The notes beneath the pieces were generated by a model. It was not told where the DNA came from and did not search any database. It was given only the letters and a program-made list of their open reading frames with translations. The translations under genes and the position numbers were made by a program. From Prochlorococcus sp. AG-347-I15 (GTDB taxonomy: Bacteria; Cyanobacteriota; Cyanobacteriia; PCC-6307; Cyanobiaceae), in NCBI GenBank assembly GCA_003281585.1, contig QCBN01000001.1, positions 62,001 through 126,000 on the forward strand: a stretch of DNA of 64,000 nt, given 5' to 3'. Below are positions 42,928 through 54,120 of this stretch, piece after piece. Numbering within the stretch: position 1 is the stretch's first letter; each line of letters starts with the position of its first letter.

Positions 42928-44276
42928 ATTTTAAATTGTTCTTTTACTTCCCAACCTTCTAATTTTCCTGGATTTAATAGCCCTTTAGGATCAAATCTCA
43001 ATTTCGCTTTTACTTGATCTGCATCCACCACTCCGAGACCTCCGCCTTCAACTGTTAAAACATGAGGATTAAAAATAAACGCCCCAAGTTTCTTACAATC
43101 TTCCATTATTTCATTTAATTCTTCTGCCCCATTCCACTTTAATAAAGGCAAAGCAGCTAATCTCGGTGATCCTTGTTGAGAAACTGCCTCTATATGCCAA
43201 AGAACTTTTTTACCCCATTTTTTTCTCAAAAAATTAATTAATTCTAGTTCATTATTTAGTGGCAAAAGCATCTGTAAATACGTCCAATTTTTATCCCTAG
43301 ACCTCATATGAAGAGTTGTATGATTCCATACGACTTCAGAAATTCCATTCACGAGCTTTTCTTCTTCCCCAAGTACGGTAGATTCAACCTTAAATTTTTT
43401 ACAAATTAGCTCGATGGTTTTTATTCCTCCAAGAGTAGATTGTATTAATATCTTGTGACTTCTAGATTTACCTTTAAACCATTTTGGCATTTGATCTACA
43501 ATTTCTTCTTCAAGAATTGCTCCTAATTTCAGATTAATTGCTGCGCTAGTAAGAGTTTTTAATAATTCTATTGTTTTTTCAAATTCAATACAATCGATAA
43601 CTATTGAGTACCACTTACGTTTAATATCAGTAGCAAGTAATAAAGAAGTAATTATTCCATTAGTCCCATAAGCATGATTTAGAGGTTCGGATTCTTCAGC
43701 ATCAAATTTTAATAATGCAGGTTTTTCATTCATCGTTACTGCCTCTAAACCTAAAAGATTTCCTGGATCTCTTAAAAATCCCCACCTAATGGAACCAATA
43801 CCTCCTGATCCACCTGCAATAAAACCTCCAATTGTTGCTGTTTTCCAAGTACTAGGAAGCAACCTCAATTCCCTACCATATTTCTCTAATTGTTTATTCA
43901 AATCTCCCATAACACAGCCAGACTGAACTTTTACAAAGCCTGTATCTGGATCAAATTCTTCTAACTTATTAAATTGACTCATCTGCATTACAACTCCTTT
44001 AAATAATGGTACAGCTTGTCCATAATTACCTGTACCTGAACCCCTTAAAGTAAGTGGGATAGATAATTCCCAACAAATTTCTGCTACTTCTTTTACCGCT
44101 TTGTGATCACTAGGTCTTACCACCAAATCTGCAATACATTCGTCTAATTTTTCAGTAAGGATTGGAGAGTAGTTATAAAAATCTTTTGAAAGTCTTTTTA
44201 CATCGGATTTATTTTCAATGATCTCTAAGTTTTTGACTTCTCTAAGTTTGTCTGTAAATTTAAGTTTTGATATCAT
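42924..44276 (-). CDS. FAD-linked oxidase (GlcD-like)
   Basis: FAD_binding_4-like region (TLRGSGTGNYGQAVPL, GGFIAGGSGGIGSIRWG) and C-terminal DPKGLLNPGK. Confidence 0.85.
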   Translation of the reverse strand: MISKLKFTDKLREVKNLEIIENKSDVKRLSKDFYNYSPILTEKLDECIADLVVRPSDHKAVKEVAEICWELSIPLTLRGSGTGNYGQAVPLFKGVVMQMSQFNKLEEFDPDTGFVKVQSGCVMGDLNKQLEKYGRELRLLPSTWKTATIGGFIAGGSGGIGSIRWGFLRDPGNLLGLEAVTMNEKPALLKFDAEESEPLNHAYGTNGIITSLLLATDIKRKWYSIVIDCIEFEKTIELLKTLTSAAINLKLGAILEEEIVDQMPKWFKGKSRSHKILIQSTLGGIKTIELICKKFKVESTVLGEEEKLVNGISEVVWNHTTLHMRSRDKNWTYLQMLLPLNNELELINFLRKKWGKKVLWHIEAVSQQGSPRLAALPLLKWNGAEELNEIMEDCKKLGAFIFNPHVLTVEGGGLGVVDADQVKAKLRFDPKGLLNPGKLEGWEVKEQFKI

Positions 44277-44314
44277 TAATAAAAATTTTTATGCTTTGTA
44301 TATAAATTAGCCAA

Positions 44315-45550
44315 TTAGCAATATAAATCGCCGTTTATAAATACTTTTCTCTTTAAATTGCTCGAAAAAACATCTGCCCATCTTTGTGCATCTAAAATCA
44401 CAAAATCAGCAGGACAACCTTTTTTGATTAAACCATCCCATTTTAAATTTAATAATCTACTTGGAGCTAAAAAAATAGAAGATAGAGTCATTCTTTCCCA
44501 GGGATTTAGTTGAAGCATAGGCATCGAGCAAGACAACATATAAAAAGGGTCAAAATTACCAAATGGGTACCAAGGGTCTTGAACATTATCACTACCAAGA
44601 GATACATCCACATGTGTCTTTTGTAGTTGCTTTATTGGCGCAACTGGTCTTTTTAATGAAGTAGTTTTATTACTTCGATTGAGCAGCCAAAAATTTGTTA
44701 AGGGTAAGGCAATAACCTTAATATTTTTCTCAGCCATTTTTTCTCCTAAATTTAAAATCTCTCTATTACTTAGAGAAATAAGACTACTCAAATGACTACA
44801 AGTGATCGGAATACTATTAATTTTTAAATTTTCGATCGTTTCTAATAAAACTTTTATTCCCGCTCCAGGTTCAATAATTGATTCATCTATATGCAAATCA
44901 ATTTCTAATTTATATTTGTTCGCAAGAAGAAGCATCTTTGCTAGAAATTTGCTTGTATTTTTTTTGTTAAAAGGGGGTACAATAACACCTCCTAAAATGC
45001 CTCCATTAGAGGAAAATATTTTTGCCAAATCTTCTCCATCATTTGTATCCCAGAATTCCAATGGAGCTAGAGCAACGTATTGTAAAGTCAACTCAGATGA
45101 AAATTTTTTTTGTAATTTAAAAAGTTCAATCCAAATATCAATAGATTGACTTTTGTATGTATCAATATGACTTCTAATTGCTCGGTATCCATTTTCTATG
45201 GAAAGTTTTAATGATTTCTCAACTCTTTCAAGAACCTTTTCTGTAGTTCTAGTTTTATGTTCTTCAAGATTGACTGATAATGCTCCTCCATAGTTTGATT
45301 CCAGATTAGGAAAGTCTGCCCATGTAAAAGATTTATCAAAATGCGAATGCGTTTCAACAAATCTTGGGAACAAAATATTTTTTGGTTTTGTAATTTTATT
45401 TTTTAAAGGCTTTAACTCAGAAACAAATCCATCCTCCCAACTGATGGAAACTGAACATAAATCCTCTACATCGATAATGAGGTTATCTATATCTTCTATT
45501 AAACAAAGGCTTCTGGGAATAAGAACCTCAGCTTTGCCGGAATTACTCAA
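44315..45550 (-). CDS. Amidohydrolase, cytosine deaminase-like
   Basis: FVETHSHFDKSFTW, RSHID, DLHIDES, GSDNVQDPWYPFG motifs. Confidence 0.85.
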   Translation of the reverse strand: MSNSGKAEVLIPRSLCLIEDIDNLIIDVEDLCSVSISWEDGFVSELKPLKNKITKPKNILFPRFVETHSHFDKSFTWADFPNLESNYGGALSVNLEEHKTRTTEKVLERVEKSLKLSIENGYRAIRSHIDTYKSQSIDIWIELFKLQKKFSSELTLQYVALAPLEFWDTNDGEDLAKIFSSNGGILGGVIVPPFNKKNTSKFLAKMLLLANKYKLEIDLHIDESIIEPGAGIKVLLETIENLKINSIPITCSHLSSLISLSNREILNLGEKMAEKNIKVIALPLTNFWLLNRSNKTTSLKRPVAPIKQLQKTHVDVSLGSDNVQDPWYPFGNFDPFYMLSCSMPMLQLNPWERMTLSSIFLAPSRLLNLKWDGLIKKGCPADFVILDAQRWADVFSSNLKRKVFINGDLYC

Positions 45551-45678
45551 ATTTTTAAATTTTCTTTTATTTTAAATCATAAGAAAACTTTACTGAATTA
45601 GTAAATAATTCAAATTTCGCTAAAAGATAAAAATAACTATGAAAAATTACCCTTAAGTTGTTAAATTTATAAATGTGA

Positions 45679-45752
45679 GGCGGGCGTCGCCAAGTGGTTA
45701 AGGCAGCGGCTTGTGGCGCCGCTATTCGGGGGTTCGAATCCCCTCGCTCGCC
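45679..45752 (+). tRNA. tRNA-His (GTG)
   Basis: Acceptor GCGGGCG/CGCTCGC with extra 5' G, anticodon loop TTGTGGC, T-arm GGGGGTTCGAATCCCCT. Confidence 0.95.
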
Positions 45753-45824
45753 CTCAAAAAAATTGCAGCAAAATTATTTAACTTGTAATTTTGAATTAAA
45801 GAATCATAAAAAATTCCTAGCAAA

Positions 45825-47219
45825 GTGCTAACAAAAACAAAACCAGACGAAAAAAAATTTCAAAAGAATTCAACTACTAGCAGTTATTGGATAACAACAT
45901 TCGGATGCCAAATGAACAAGGCTGATTCTGAGAGAATGGCTGGGACATTAGAAAAAATGGGATACACCAGAGCAGATAATGAATTAAATGCCGATTTGGT
46001 CTTGTACAATACATGCACTATTAGAGATAATGCAGAGAAAAAAGTTTATAGCTTTCTAGGAAGACAAGCAAAAAGAAAGCACAAAACACCTAGCTTAAAA
46101 CTTGTTGTTGCAGGTTGCCTTGCTCAGCAAGAGGGAGAGTCCTTACTAAGAAGAGTCCCAGAACTTGATCTGGTTATGGGGCCTCAACATGTAAATAATC
46201 TTGAGAATCTTCTGGGGAAAGTTGATTTAGGAAATCAAGTTGCGGCCACAGAAGAAACTTTCATTTCTGAAGATATAACAAGTGCTAGAAGAGAAAGCTC
46301 TATTTGTGGCTGGGTTAATATTATTTATGGATGTAATGAAAGATGTTCATATTGCGTAGTCCCCTCTGTCAGAGGGAAAGAGCAATCAAGATATCCAAAT
46401 GCGATAAAAAGTGAGATCCAAAAATTGGCTGATGATAATTTTAAAGAAATTACTCTTTTGGGTCAGAACATTGATGCTTATGGTAGAGACCTTCCAGGAA
46501 CGACAAAAGAGGGGAGAAAAGAAAATACTCTAACTGATCTTTTGTATTATATTCATGATGTTAAGGGAATTCGCAGAATAAGATTTGCTACTAGTCATCC
46601 AAGATATTTTTCAAAAAGGTTGATTCAAGCTTGTTATGAACTTGATAAAGTCTGTGAACATTTCCATATTCCTTTCCAAAGTGGAAATGACGAAATCTTA
46701 AAGCAGATGTCAAGAGGATACACTATCAAAAAGTATAAAAATATCATTGAAAAAATAAGATCATTAATGCCAGATGCATCAATTACAGCTGACGCTATAG
46801 TTGCTTTCCCAGGAGAAACCGAAAAACAATATCAAGATACATTGAAACTTATATCAGATATTGGCTTTGATCAGGTTAATACAGCAGCATACTCTCCAAG
46901 ACCAAATACACCTGCAGCAGTTTGGTCGAATCAACTTTCGGAAGAAGTAAAAAAAGCTAGATTGCAGGAAATTAATGCTTTGGTAGAGAGAACTGCCAGA
47001 AGCAGAAATCAACGATACATTAATAATGTTGAAAGCGTTTTAATTGAGGGTTTAAATCCAAAAGACACATCGCAAATTATGGGTAGAACTAGAACAAATA
47101 GATTAACTTTCGTAGAAATTCCCAAAAACATTAACTTTAATTTTTCATTGGGAGATGAGATAGATGTCAGAATAAACGAAGCAAGACCTTTTTCTTTAAC
47201 AGGAAAACTTTATTTATAA
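45825..47219 (+). CDS. miaB: tRNA-2-methylthio-N6-dimethylallyladenosine synthase MiaB
   Basis: [12 protein letters not shown], radical [19 protein letters not shown]-like C-terminus; GTG start. Confidence 0.96.
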   Translation: MLTKTKPDEKKFQKNSTTSSYWITTFGCQMNKADSERMAGTLEKMGYTRADNELNADLVLYNTCTIRDNAEKKVYSFLGRQAKRKHKTPSLKLVVAGCLAQQEGESLLRRVPELDLVMGPQHVNNLENLLGKVDLGNQVAATEETFISEDITSARRESSICGWVNIIYGCNERCSYCVVPSVRGKEQSRYPNAIKSEIQKLADDNFKEITLLGQNIDAYGRDLPGTTKEGRKENTLTDLLYYIHDVKGIRRIRFATSHPRYFSKRLIQACYELDKVCEHFHIPFQSGNDEILKQMSRGYTIKKYKNIIEKIRSLMPDASITADAIVAFPGETEKQYQDTLKLISDIGFDQVNTAAYSPRPNTPAAVWSNQLSEEVKKARLQEINALVERTARSRNQRYINNVESVLIEGLNPKDTSQIMGRTRTNRLTFVEIPKNINFNFSLGDEIDVRINEARPFSLTGKLYL

Positions 47220-47232
47220 TTTTTTTTTCTAA

Positions 47233-48300
47233 ATGATAGGGGGTAAGAAAAAATGTATTGGGTTAATATTTGGCGGTAATTCCAATGAACATGAAGTATC
47301 GATATCCTCCGCGAAAACAGTTTTTCAAGCTTTTAATTCAGAAATAAATCAAGAACGCTTTACAGTTCATGCCTTTTACATAAACAAATATGGTAATTGG
47401 CTTGATAGTGATAGTTCAGAAAAAATCCTAATTAGTGAAATTGAAAACAATAAAACAAAAAATCAAGAAATTTTTAATCAAGAAAAAATTAACTTCCTTG
47501 AGGGAATTGAATTTCAAAATGTTGATGTTTGGTTTCCTCTCTTACATGGATTTAATGGAGAAGACGGATCAATTCATGGTTTACTGCGATTTACAAAGAA
47601 ACCTTTAGTCGGATGTGGAATTGTAGGTTCTGCGCTAGGAATGGACAAAATATTGATGAAAACAATTTTTTCAAATCTTGAGATTCCACAAGTTAATTAT
47701 CTTGCTTTTCAAAATGAAGATCTCAACAATAAACAAGTTCAAAAAAAATTAATTAATGAAATTCTAAAAAAATTAAATTTTCCTGTTTTTGTTAAACCCT
47801 CCAACTCTGGATCATCGCTTGGCATCTCAAAAGTCAACAAAAAATCAGAAATATTACAAGCATTGGAAAAGGCTAGAGAAATAGACCCTAGAATCTTAGT
47901 AGAGGAAGGTTTAGAGGTAAGGGAGATTGAATGCGGAATAATTGGAAATTCACAACTCTCAACCTCTGAGATAGGCGAAGTAAAGTACAAGAGTGATTGG
48001 TATGATTTCAATTCAAAATATTACTCAAATAACGAAATAACTATCCCAGCTGAAATAGATACCAAAACCACAAAAGAAGTTAAAGAAATTGCTATTCAAA
48101 GTTGTAGAGCACTAAATATTTTCGGTTTTGCAAGAGTAGATTTCTTTTTGGAAAAATCTTCAAATAAGATTTTATTAAATGAAATAAATACAATTCCTGG
48201 TTTTACAAAAAACAGTATGTTTCCAATGCTTTGGAAAGCTTCAGGGTTAAATATTGAACAACTTGTGGCTAAACTGGTAGATATATCTTTAGATTTATAA
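47233..48300 (+). CDS. ddl: D-alanine--D-alanine ligase
   Basis: FGGNSNEHEVSI, VKPSNSGSSLGISK, LNEINTIPGFT. Confidence 0.96.
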   Translation: MIGGKKKCIGLIFGGNSNEHEVSISSAKTVFQAFNSEINQERFTVHAFYINKYGNWLDSDSSEKILISEIENNKTKNQEIFNQEKINFLEGIEFQNVDVWFPLLHGFNGEDGSIHGLLRFTKKPLVGCGIVGSALGMDKILMKTIFSNLEIPQVNYLAFQNEDLNNKQVQKKLINEILKKLNFPVFVKPSNSGSSLGISKVNKKSEILQALEKAREIDPRILVEEGLEVREIECGIIGNSQLSTSEIGEVKYKSDWYDFNSKYYSNNEITIPAEIDTKTTKEVKEIAIQSCRALNIFGFARVDFFLEKSSNKILLNEINTIPGFTKNSMFPMLWKASGLNIEQLVAKLVDISLDL

Positions 48301-48310
48301 TTTAAATCAG

Positions 48311-48721
48311 ATGTTGCATGGTCTTCTTTGGTTACCATTACTATTAATCTTCGTTTTGTTAACTGCATTAGGATGGTTAGAAAGAAGACGGCAAAATCTT
48401 TTTAAGAGCTGGGCCAATGGTTCTGAACTTTGTAAGTTAGATAGCTCAGGCGCAGCGTCCTTAAAAGATGGAGAATTAAAGTGGAGCGCATTTGAAGCTG
48501 GTTCATTTGAAGAAAAAGATAGTTTTACAATAAAGAAACTAGAATTAGTTGAATTAATGGCTTTGACTTCAGGAGAAGCTCCTCTTACAAGTGAATCACA
48601 AGGAAAGTGCAGATTGAGGTTAGTTGGTGATGGGAAAGAGATGGATGTGCCATTTTCAGATGCAGACCAGGCTAGAGAATGGATGGAACAATTGATGGAA
48701 AAAGCTAGATGTGATTTGTGA
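48311..48721 (+). CDS. Conserved hypothetical protein with N-terminal TM
   Basis: 136-aa ORF between ddl and ftsQ, overlapping ftsQ by 11 nt. Confidence 0.7.
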   Translation: MLHGLLWLPLLLIFVLLTALGWLERRRQNLFKSWANGSELCKLDSSGAASLKDGELKWSAFEAGSFEEKDSFTIKKLELVELMALTSGEAPLTSESQGKCRLRLVGDGKEMDVPFSDADQAREWMEQLMEKARCDL

Positions 48722-49442
48722 AAAAAACAAAAAAGTTAACATAAGAAGCTTTTTATTTCTTACTTTATTTTTATTTTCCTTAAGCTTGGTAAGCCTAAAA
48801 ACCCTAAAAAAGGTTGAAGTTCAGGACATAAAAATTTCTGGTAGTGAATTATTTTCTCAGGATGATGTGGTAAATAATTCATCTTTAAAATTACCAATCC
48901 GATTGATTTTTATTGAAACTTATTTTTTAGAAAAAGAGTTAAAGCAAAATTTATCATTGAAGAATGTTTCAGTAATCAAACAAATATTTCCTTTTGGTTT
49001 AAAAGTTCAGGTTAATACAAGAACTCCAATAGCCTACGGTGAGAGAATACAAAATGACGAAAAAATATCCGGATTTATTGATAAAGATGGAATTTTTATA
49101 AATAAAGTTAAAGCAGACGAAAAAAGTTTGAGCAAACTTGTCATACAAGTTATTGGTTGGAGAGAAGAATTTAAAAAAATATTATCTGAAATTTTTAATG
49201 CTCTAGAGAATTATGAATTTGAATTAGTAAAAATAACTTTCTCACCAAATGGATTTCTAACTGTTGAGGAAAAAGATTTAAAAACAATATTCCTTGGATT
49301 TAATCCAAATTTAATCAACTATCAATTACAAATGATCAATAACCTAAAAAAAGAATTTAAGAAAAATAAATTTCTTGAAAAAATAGATAATATTGATCTT
49401 ACTGATCCAAATAAACCAAAAATAAAAGTGTTCAAACCCTAA
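48711..49442 (+). CDS. ftsQ: Cell division protein FtsQ (POTRA)
   Basis: N-terminal TM, POTRA-like VEVQDIKISGSELFSQDDVV; immediately upstream of ftsZ. Confidence 0.85.
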   Translation: MICEKNKKVNIRSFLFLTLFLFSLSLVSLKTLKKVEVQDIKISGSELFSQDDVVNNSSLKLPIRLIFIETYFLEKELKQNLSLKNVSVIKQIFPFGLKVQVNTRTPIAYGERIQNDEKISGFIDKDGIFINKVKADEKSLSKLVIQVIGWREEFKKILSEIFNALENYEFELVKITFSPNGFLTVEEKDLKTIFLGFNPNLINYQLQMINNLKKEFKKNKFLEKIDNIDLTDPNKPKIKVFKP

Positions 49443-49621
49443 TATTTGGGAATTAATTAAAAAATTTTTTTTCTTGTTATTGTAGTGTTGATAAGGATTT
49501 AGCATTTTTAGTAAAATATTTATTAAGTAAATATTTTAAAGATTTTCCTCAACAAATTCCTACATATGAGCTTAGTGAGTTCATAATGCATCCAATAGTA
49601 GTATTAGATCCCTAATTAGAG

Positions 49622-50737
49622 ATGAGCTTCGGTAACAATCCAAACTTTGATCAATCGAGAGAAATTCTTCCAAGTCAAAACGCTAAAATAGAAGTTATTG
49701 GCGTTGGTGGTGGTGGAAGTAACGCAGTTAATAGGATGATAAATAGTGATTTAGAAGGCGTATCATTTCGAGTACTCAATACAGATGCACAAGCACTACT
49801 ACAATCTTCTGCAGAAAGCAGGGTTCAACTTGGTCAAAACCTTACTAGAGGGCTTGGAGCAGGAGGGAATCCAAGTATTGGCCAAAAAGCTGCAGAAGAA
49901 TCTAAAGAAGAGCTTCAACAAGCTTTAGAGGGCTCTGATTTAGTTTTTATAGCAGCAGGAATGGGCGGTGGAACAGGTACGGGGGCCGCTCCTGTAGTAG
50001 CAGAAGTCGCCAAACAAAGTGGGGCCCTGACAGTAGGTATTGTGACAAAACCATTTTCTTTTGAAGGGAAAAGAAGAATGCGTCAAGCAGAAGAAGGTAT
50101 TGCAAGACTTGCTGAAAATGTGGATACTCTTATAGTAATTCCAAATGACCGATTAAAAGACGTTATTGCTGGAGCCCCCCTTCAAGAGGCATTTAGGAAT
50201 GCAGATGATGTTTTAAGAATGGGAGTAAAGGGCATAAGTGACATAATTACTTGCCCAGGATTAGTAAATGTTGACTTCGCAGATATAAGATCAGTCATGA
50301 CTGAAGCAGGAACTGCTCTTCTTGGTATAGGCATTGGTTCAGGAAGATCACGAGCATTAGAAGCTGCACAAGCAGCCATGAATAGTCCTTTACTAGAAGC
50401 CGCTAGGATTGATGGAGCAAAAGGGTGCGTTATAAACATAACTGGTGGCAAAGACATGACCTTAGAAGACATGACCTCAGCATCTGAAATTATCTATGAT
50501 GTTGTTGATCAAGAAGCTAATATTATTGTTGGTGCAGTAGTTGATGAAGCAATGGAAGGGGAAATACAAGTCACTGTAATTGCTACCGGATTTGAAACAA
50601 ATCAACCATTAAACCAGCAAAGAATAAAAAACAGATTATCCAATCAACCACTATATAATTTTTCCGAGAATAAAGAATCAGGAGCTAGTATCCCTGAGTT
50701 TTTGAAATTAAGGCAGAATAAAAAAGATATAGGTTAA
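49622..50737 (+). CDS. ftsZ: Cell division protein FtsZ
   Basis: [29 protein letters not shown] tubulin signature. Confidence 0.98.
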   Translation: MSFGNNPNFDQSREILPSQNAKIEVIGVGGGGSNAVNRMINSDLEGVSFRVLNTDAQALLQSSAESRVQLGQNLTRGLGAGGNPSIGQKAAEESKEELQQALEGSDLVFIAAGMGGGTGTGAAPVVAEVAKQSGALTVGIVTKPFSFEGKRRMRQAEEGIARLAENVDTLIVIPNDRLKDVIAGAPLQEAFRNADDVLRMGVKGISDIITCPGLVNVDFADIRSVMTEAGTALLGIGIGSGRSRALEAAQAAMNSPLLEAARIDGAKGCVINITGGKDMTLEDMTSASEIIYDVVDQEANIIVGAVVDEAMEGEIQVTVIATGFETNQPLNQQRIKNRLSNQPLYNFSENKESGASIPEFLKLRQNKKDIG

Positions 50738-50751
50738 AGGGTAAAATAAAG

Positions 50752-50847
50752 TGACTCGGTTATCTCGCCTGCCTCAAGCATCCCTTGTGGCTGCTACCTT
50801 CCGGTCCTGACCAAGTTTAGGCGTTAAAACCGCGAAAGGCCGAGTCA
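50752..50847 (-). ncRNA. ffs: Signal recognition particle RNA (small bacterial type)
   Basis: Minus strand GACTCGG...GGTCAGGACCGGAAGGTAGCAGCC...CCGAGTC; conserved SRP apical loop and closing stem. Confidence 0.95.
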
Positions 50848-50893
50848 GGATTATATTAGCAATTCTCGATTAAAAAAGATACATAAATTTATT

Positions 50894-51667
50894 ATGTTAC
50901 CTTCAGACCTAGTTAATTATAAAAAAAAATCTCGCAAAATCATTGCATTAACTGCATGGGACTCCATATCAGGATCTATTGCAGAACAAGCAAATGTTGA
51001 TCTCGTACTAGTAGGGGATTCATTAGCAATGGTCTGCTTAGGATACAAATCGACATTGCCATTAACTTTAGAAAACATCATTTATCATACTAATGCTGTT
51101 TCAAGAGGATTTAAGAAGAAAATTGAGGAACAACCTTTAGTCGTTTCAGATATGCCTTTTCTGACTTACCAATGTGGAGAGGATAAAGCTGTTGAGTACG
51201 CAGGGAAAATCATTCAGAGCACTTATGCAAAAGCTGTAAAAGTAGAAGGAGCTGAACCAGAAATACAAAAAGTTATTTCTAGATTAATAAGAATGGGAAT
51301 CCCTGTTATGGGGCATATAGGTCTTACGCCACAAAGTTATCTAAATATTGGATTTAAAAAACAAGGAGAAAGCTTAGCAAGTCAAGAAAAAATCAAGAAA
51401 GAGGCTGCGATTCTTGAAGAATTAGGGTGTTTTTCAATAGTTCTGGAACATATTCCTGATTTGCTTGCTAAAGAAATACAAAATTCTTTAACAGTTCCCA
51501 TCATAGGTATCGGTGCAGGTAATTATTGCGATGGGCAAGTAAGAGTTACTGCAGATTTGTTAGGCCTCAATGATTATCAACCACCATTTTGCCAACCGCT
51601 TATCCAAGGAAAGAAATTATTTAAAGATAAATTAAGAGAATGGGTAGACTCTGAAAGACTTAATTAA
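50894..51667 (+). CDS. panB: 3-methyl-2-oxobutanoate hydroxymethyltransferase
   Basis: LTAWDSISGSIAEQANVDLVLVGDSLAMV, GHIGLTPQ, GIGAG. Confidence 0.95.
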   Translation: MLPSDLVNYKKKSRKIIALTAWDSISGSIAEQANVDLVLVGDSLAMVCLGYKSTLPLTLENIIYHTNAVSRGFKKKIEEQPLVVSDMPFLTYQCGEDKAVEYAGKIIQSTYAKAVKVEGAEPEIQKVISRLIRMGIPVMGHIGLTPQSYLNIGFKKQGESLASQEKIKKEAAILEELGCFSIVLEHIPDLLAKEIQNSLTVPIIGIGAGNYCDGQVRVTADLLGLNDYQPPFCQPLIQGKKLFKDKLREWVDSERLN

Positions 51668-52883
51668 TATCATCCCACCACTTAAACATAGAAACAAGAA
51701 CTTGATTGCTTAGTTCCACTCCATCAGGCTCACTCAAAAAGAATCTATTCCCCTTTCTAATTAATAGTCCACTTTCAAGAAATCTTTCCCATTCTTCAAG
51801 TAATTTACTAAAGTTGCTTTCAAATTTTTTGTTTTCCCAGTCTTGTTCTTTAAACACTTCTTTAATGTCAACACCCTCTTTGAGTCTTAATCCCAACATT
51901 ATTTTCTCATCAAGTTCTTTATAGACAAATTCCTTGTTAATTAGAGATGAATCTAAATTAAATTCGCATTGTCTAATTACCCATTTTTTATATTCTTTAC
52001 TAACTCTTGGTCTTGTTAACTTTTCCCCCCAAGGAGAACTAGTAGAACCTTGACCAAAACTCCACCAGCCTAAACCACTCCAATAAACTCTATTGTGTCT
52101 CGATTGATGTCTTGGGAGGCAATAGTTTGAAATTTCATATCTTGAATACCCTGAGTTTTTTAAAATTAAATGAGTTGTTTCACTATTTCTAAAAGCCTCT
52201 TCATCACTTAGGAGTTTTAATTTTCCTAAATTAACTAATTTTTCAAAAACAGTGCCATTTTCAATATTTAAATCGTAAATAGATAGATGCGGTGGTGAAA
52301 ATTCTATTGCTTTTTTTAAGTCATCTTGCCATTCTTTAAATCCACTCAATGGCAAGTTTTGAATTAAATCTAAACTCCAGCTTTTTATTAACCCAGATTC
52401 ATACTCTCTCTTCAACCATAAACAAGATTTTTCTGCATCTTCTTTCATATGACGCCTTCCAGACTTGTGAAGTATTTGATTATTAAAACTTTGCACTCCG
52501 AGACTAAATCTATTTATCCCAGCATTTATGAACCCAAAAAGATCATCTCGTGTAAAACTAGCTGGATCAACCTCCATTGTAATTTCAGCACCATAATCAA
52601 TTCCATAATTTTCTTTAAAAAGATCAATTAATTCTTTGATTTGGCTAGGATCTAAAATTGATGGTGTACCACCTCCAATATATATTGTCGATAAAGGTGA
52701 TTTATGCTTAATTGACAATATTTCTTTATATAAAAATTTCAAATACTCTTGAACAGTTTTGCTTCCGTAACCTTTTAAAGTTTCAACTTTGTTTCCTAGT
52801 GGAATAACTGCAAAATCACAATAAAAACACCTTCTGTGGCAAAAAGGAATGTGCACATAAGCACTTCTTGGAAACTTATTCAT
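51660..52883 (-). CDS. hemW: HemW-like radical SAM protein (coproporphyrinogen III oxidase-like)
   Basis: YVHIPFCHRRCFYCDF, GGGTPSIL, NRFSLGVQSF, YEISNY. Confidence 0.92.
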   Translation of the reverse strand: MNKFPRSAYVHIPFCHRRCFYCDFAVIPLGNKVETLKGYGSKTVQEYLKFLYKEILSIKHKSPLSTIYIGGGTPSILDPSQIKELIDLFKENYGIDYGAEITMEVDPASFTRDDLFGFINAGINRFSLGVQSFNNQILHKSGRRHMKEDAEKSCLWLKREYESGLIKSWSLDLIQNLPLSGFKEWQDDLKKAIEFSPPHLSIYDLNIENGTVFEKLVNLGKLKLLSDEEAFRNSETTHLILKNSGYSRYEISNYCLPRHQSRHNRVYWSGLGWWSFGQGSTSSPWGEKLTRPRVSKEYKKWVIRQCEFNLDSSLINKEFVYKELDEKIMLGLRLKEGVDIKEVFKEQDWENKKFESNFSKLLEEWERFLESGLLIRKGNRFFLSEPDGVELSNQVLVSMFKWWDDIN

Positions 52884-52979
52884 AATTTAAATTCATTTTT
52901 AAGCTCCAAAAAAGTATTAAGGATCGAAAAAAATAAAATCCTTATTTACTCAATTAATAAATCCTAGTAGATTATAGAT

Positions 52980-54089
52980 ATGACAGATATCTTAGTATTA
53001 ATTTTATTTGTATTGTCTGGGGCTGCTTCAGGGTGGCTTGGTGTTGATTTATTGCCAGTAGACATACTTAAACAGGTATCCAATGTAGAAGGTTTTAGAA
53101 TTGTTTTAGCAATAATTGGTTTTTTTGTAGGATTAGCAGCTGGTTTTGTATTCCTTCAACTTAGAAAGACTTTTCTGGATCAAATAAGAACAATGCCTAC
53201 GGATTTACTAATAAGTAGGTCTGTTGGATTAATTTTAGGATTACTTGTTGCGAATCTCCTACTAGCTCCAATACTATTAATTCCTTTCCCTAGAGAGGTT
53301 TTTTTCGCAAAACCTTTAGCAGCTATACTAAGCAACATTTTCTTTGGTGTTCTTGGTTATAAGTTGGCAGATACCCATGGAAGGACATTATTGAGATTAT
53401 TCAATCCAAATAACGCTGATGCATACCTAGTCAATGAAGGAATTCTCCCTGCTGCAAGTCCAAAAATTCTAGATACGAGTGTAATTATTGATGGAAGAAT
53501 CAATGGTCTATTAAGTTGCGGGTTATTGGAAGGGCAATTAATTGTTGCTCAAAGTGTAATTGATGAATTACAAACTTTAGCTGACTCAAGCAGTAATGAA
53601 AAAAGGTCGAAAGGTAGAAGAGGTCTCAAGTTATTAAAAGAATTAAGAGATTTATATGGGAGAAGGCTTGTAATAAACCCAACAAAGTATGAAGGTAATG
53701 GGGTAGATGAAAAACTCCTTAAAATTACTGAGGATATGACAGGAACTTTAATTACGGCTGATTATAATCTTTCTCAGATCGCTGAAGTTAAAGAATTAAA
53801 AGTTATGAATTTGAGTGATTTGGTTATTGCTTTAAGGCCAGAAGTACAACCAGGAGAGTCACTTAATATAAAAATTGTGAGAGAAGGCAAAGAAAAAATG
53901 CAAGGTATTGGATATTTAGATGACGGCACAATGGTTGTTATTGATGAGGCAAAGAATTTTGTTGGAAGCAGATTAGATATTGTCATCACAGGAGCATTAC
54001 AAACTCCTACCGGAAGAATGGTCTTTGGAAAACTAATAAATAATCCTGAGTCAAACAAATCTTTTAAATCACCAGCGACACAGGGCTAA
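52980..54089 (+). CDS. PIN/TRAM domain membrane protein (YacL-like)
   Basis: N-terminal TM segments, PIN motif (LDTSVIIDGRI, GTLITADYNL), C-terminal TRAM. Confidence 0.9.
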   Translation: MTDILVLILFVLSGAASGWLGVDLLPVDILKQVSNVEGFRIVLAIIGFFVGLAAGFVFLQLRKTFLDQIRTMPTDLLISRSVGLILGLLVANLLLAPILLIPFPREVFFAKPLAAILSNIFFGVLGYKLADTHGRTLLRLFNPNNADAYLVNEGILPAASPKILDTSVIIDGRINGLLSCGLLEGQLIVAQSVIDELQTLADSSSNEKRSKGRRGLKLLKELRDLYGRRLVINPTKYEGNGVDEKLLKITEDMTGTLITADYNLSQIAEVKELKVMNLSDLVIALRPEVQPGESLNIKIVREGKEKMQGIGYLDDGTMVVIDEAKNFVGSRLDIVITGALQTPTGRMVFGKLINNPESNKSFKSPATQG

Positions 54090-54120
54090 ATCTAGCTAGA
54101 ATCAGTTCAATCTTAATTTT

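Noticed and set aside
45679-45752. tRNA as possible integration site of a genomic island
   Set aside because: No integrase, direct repeat or accessory genes flank tRNA-His, tRNA-Leu or tRNA-Gly; neighbours are core genes.
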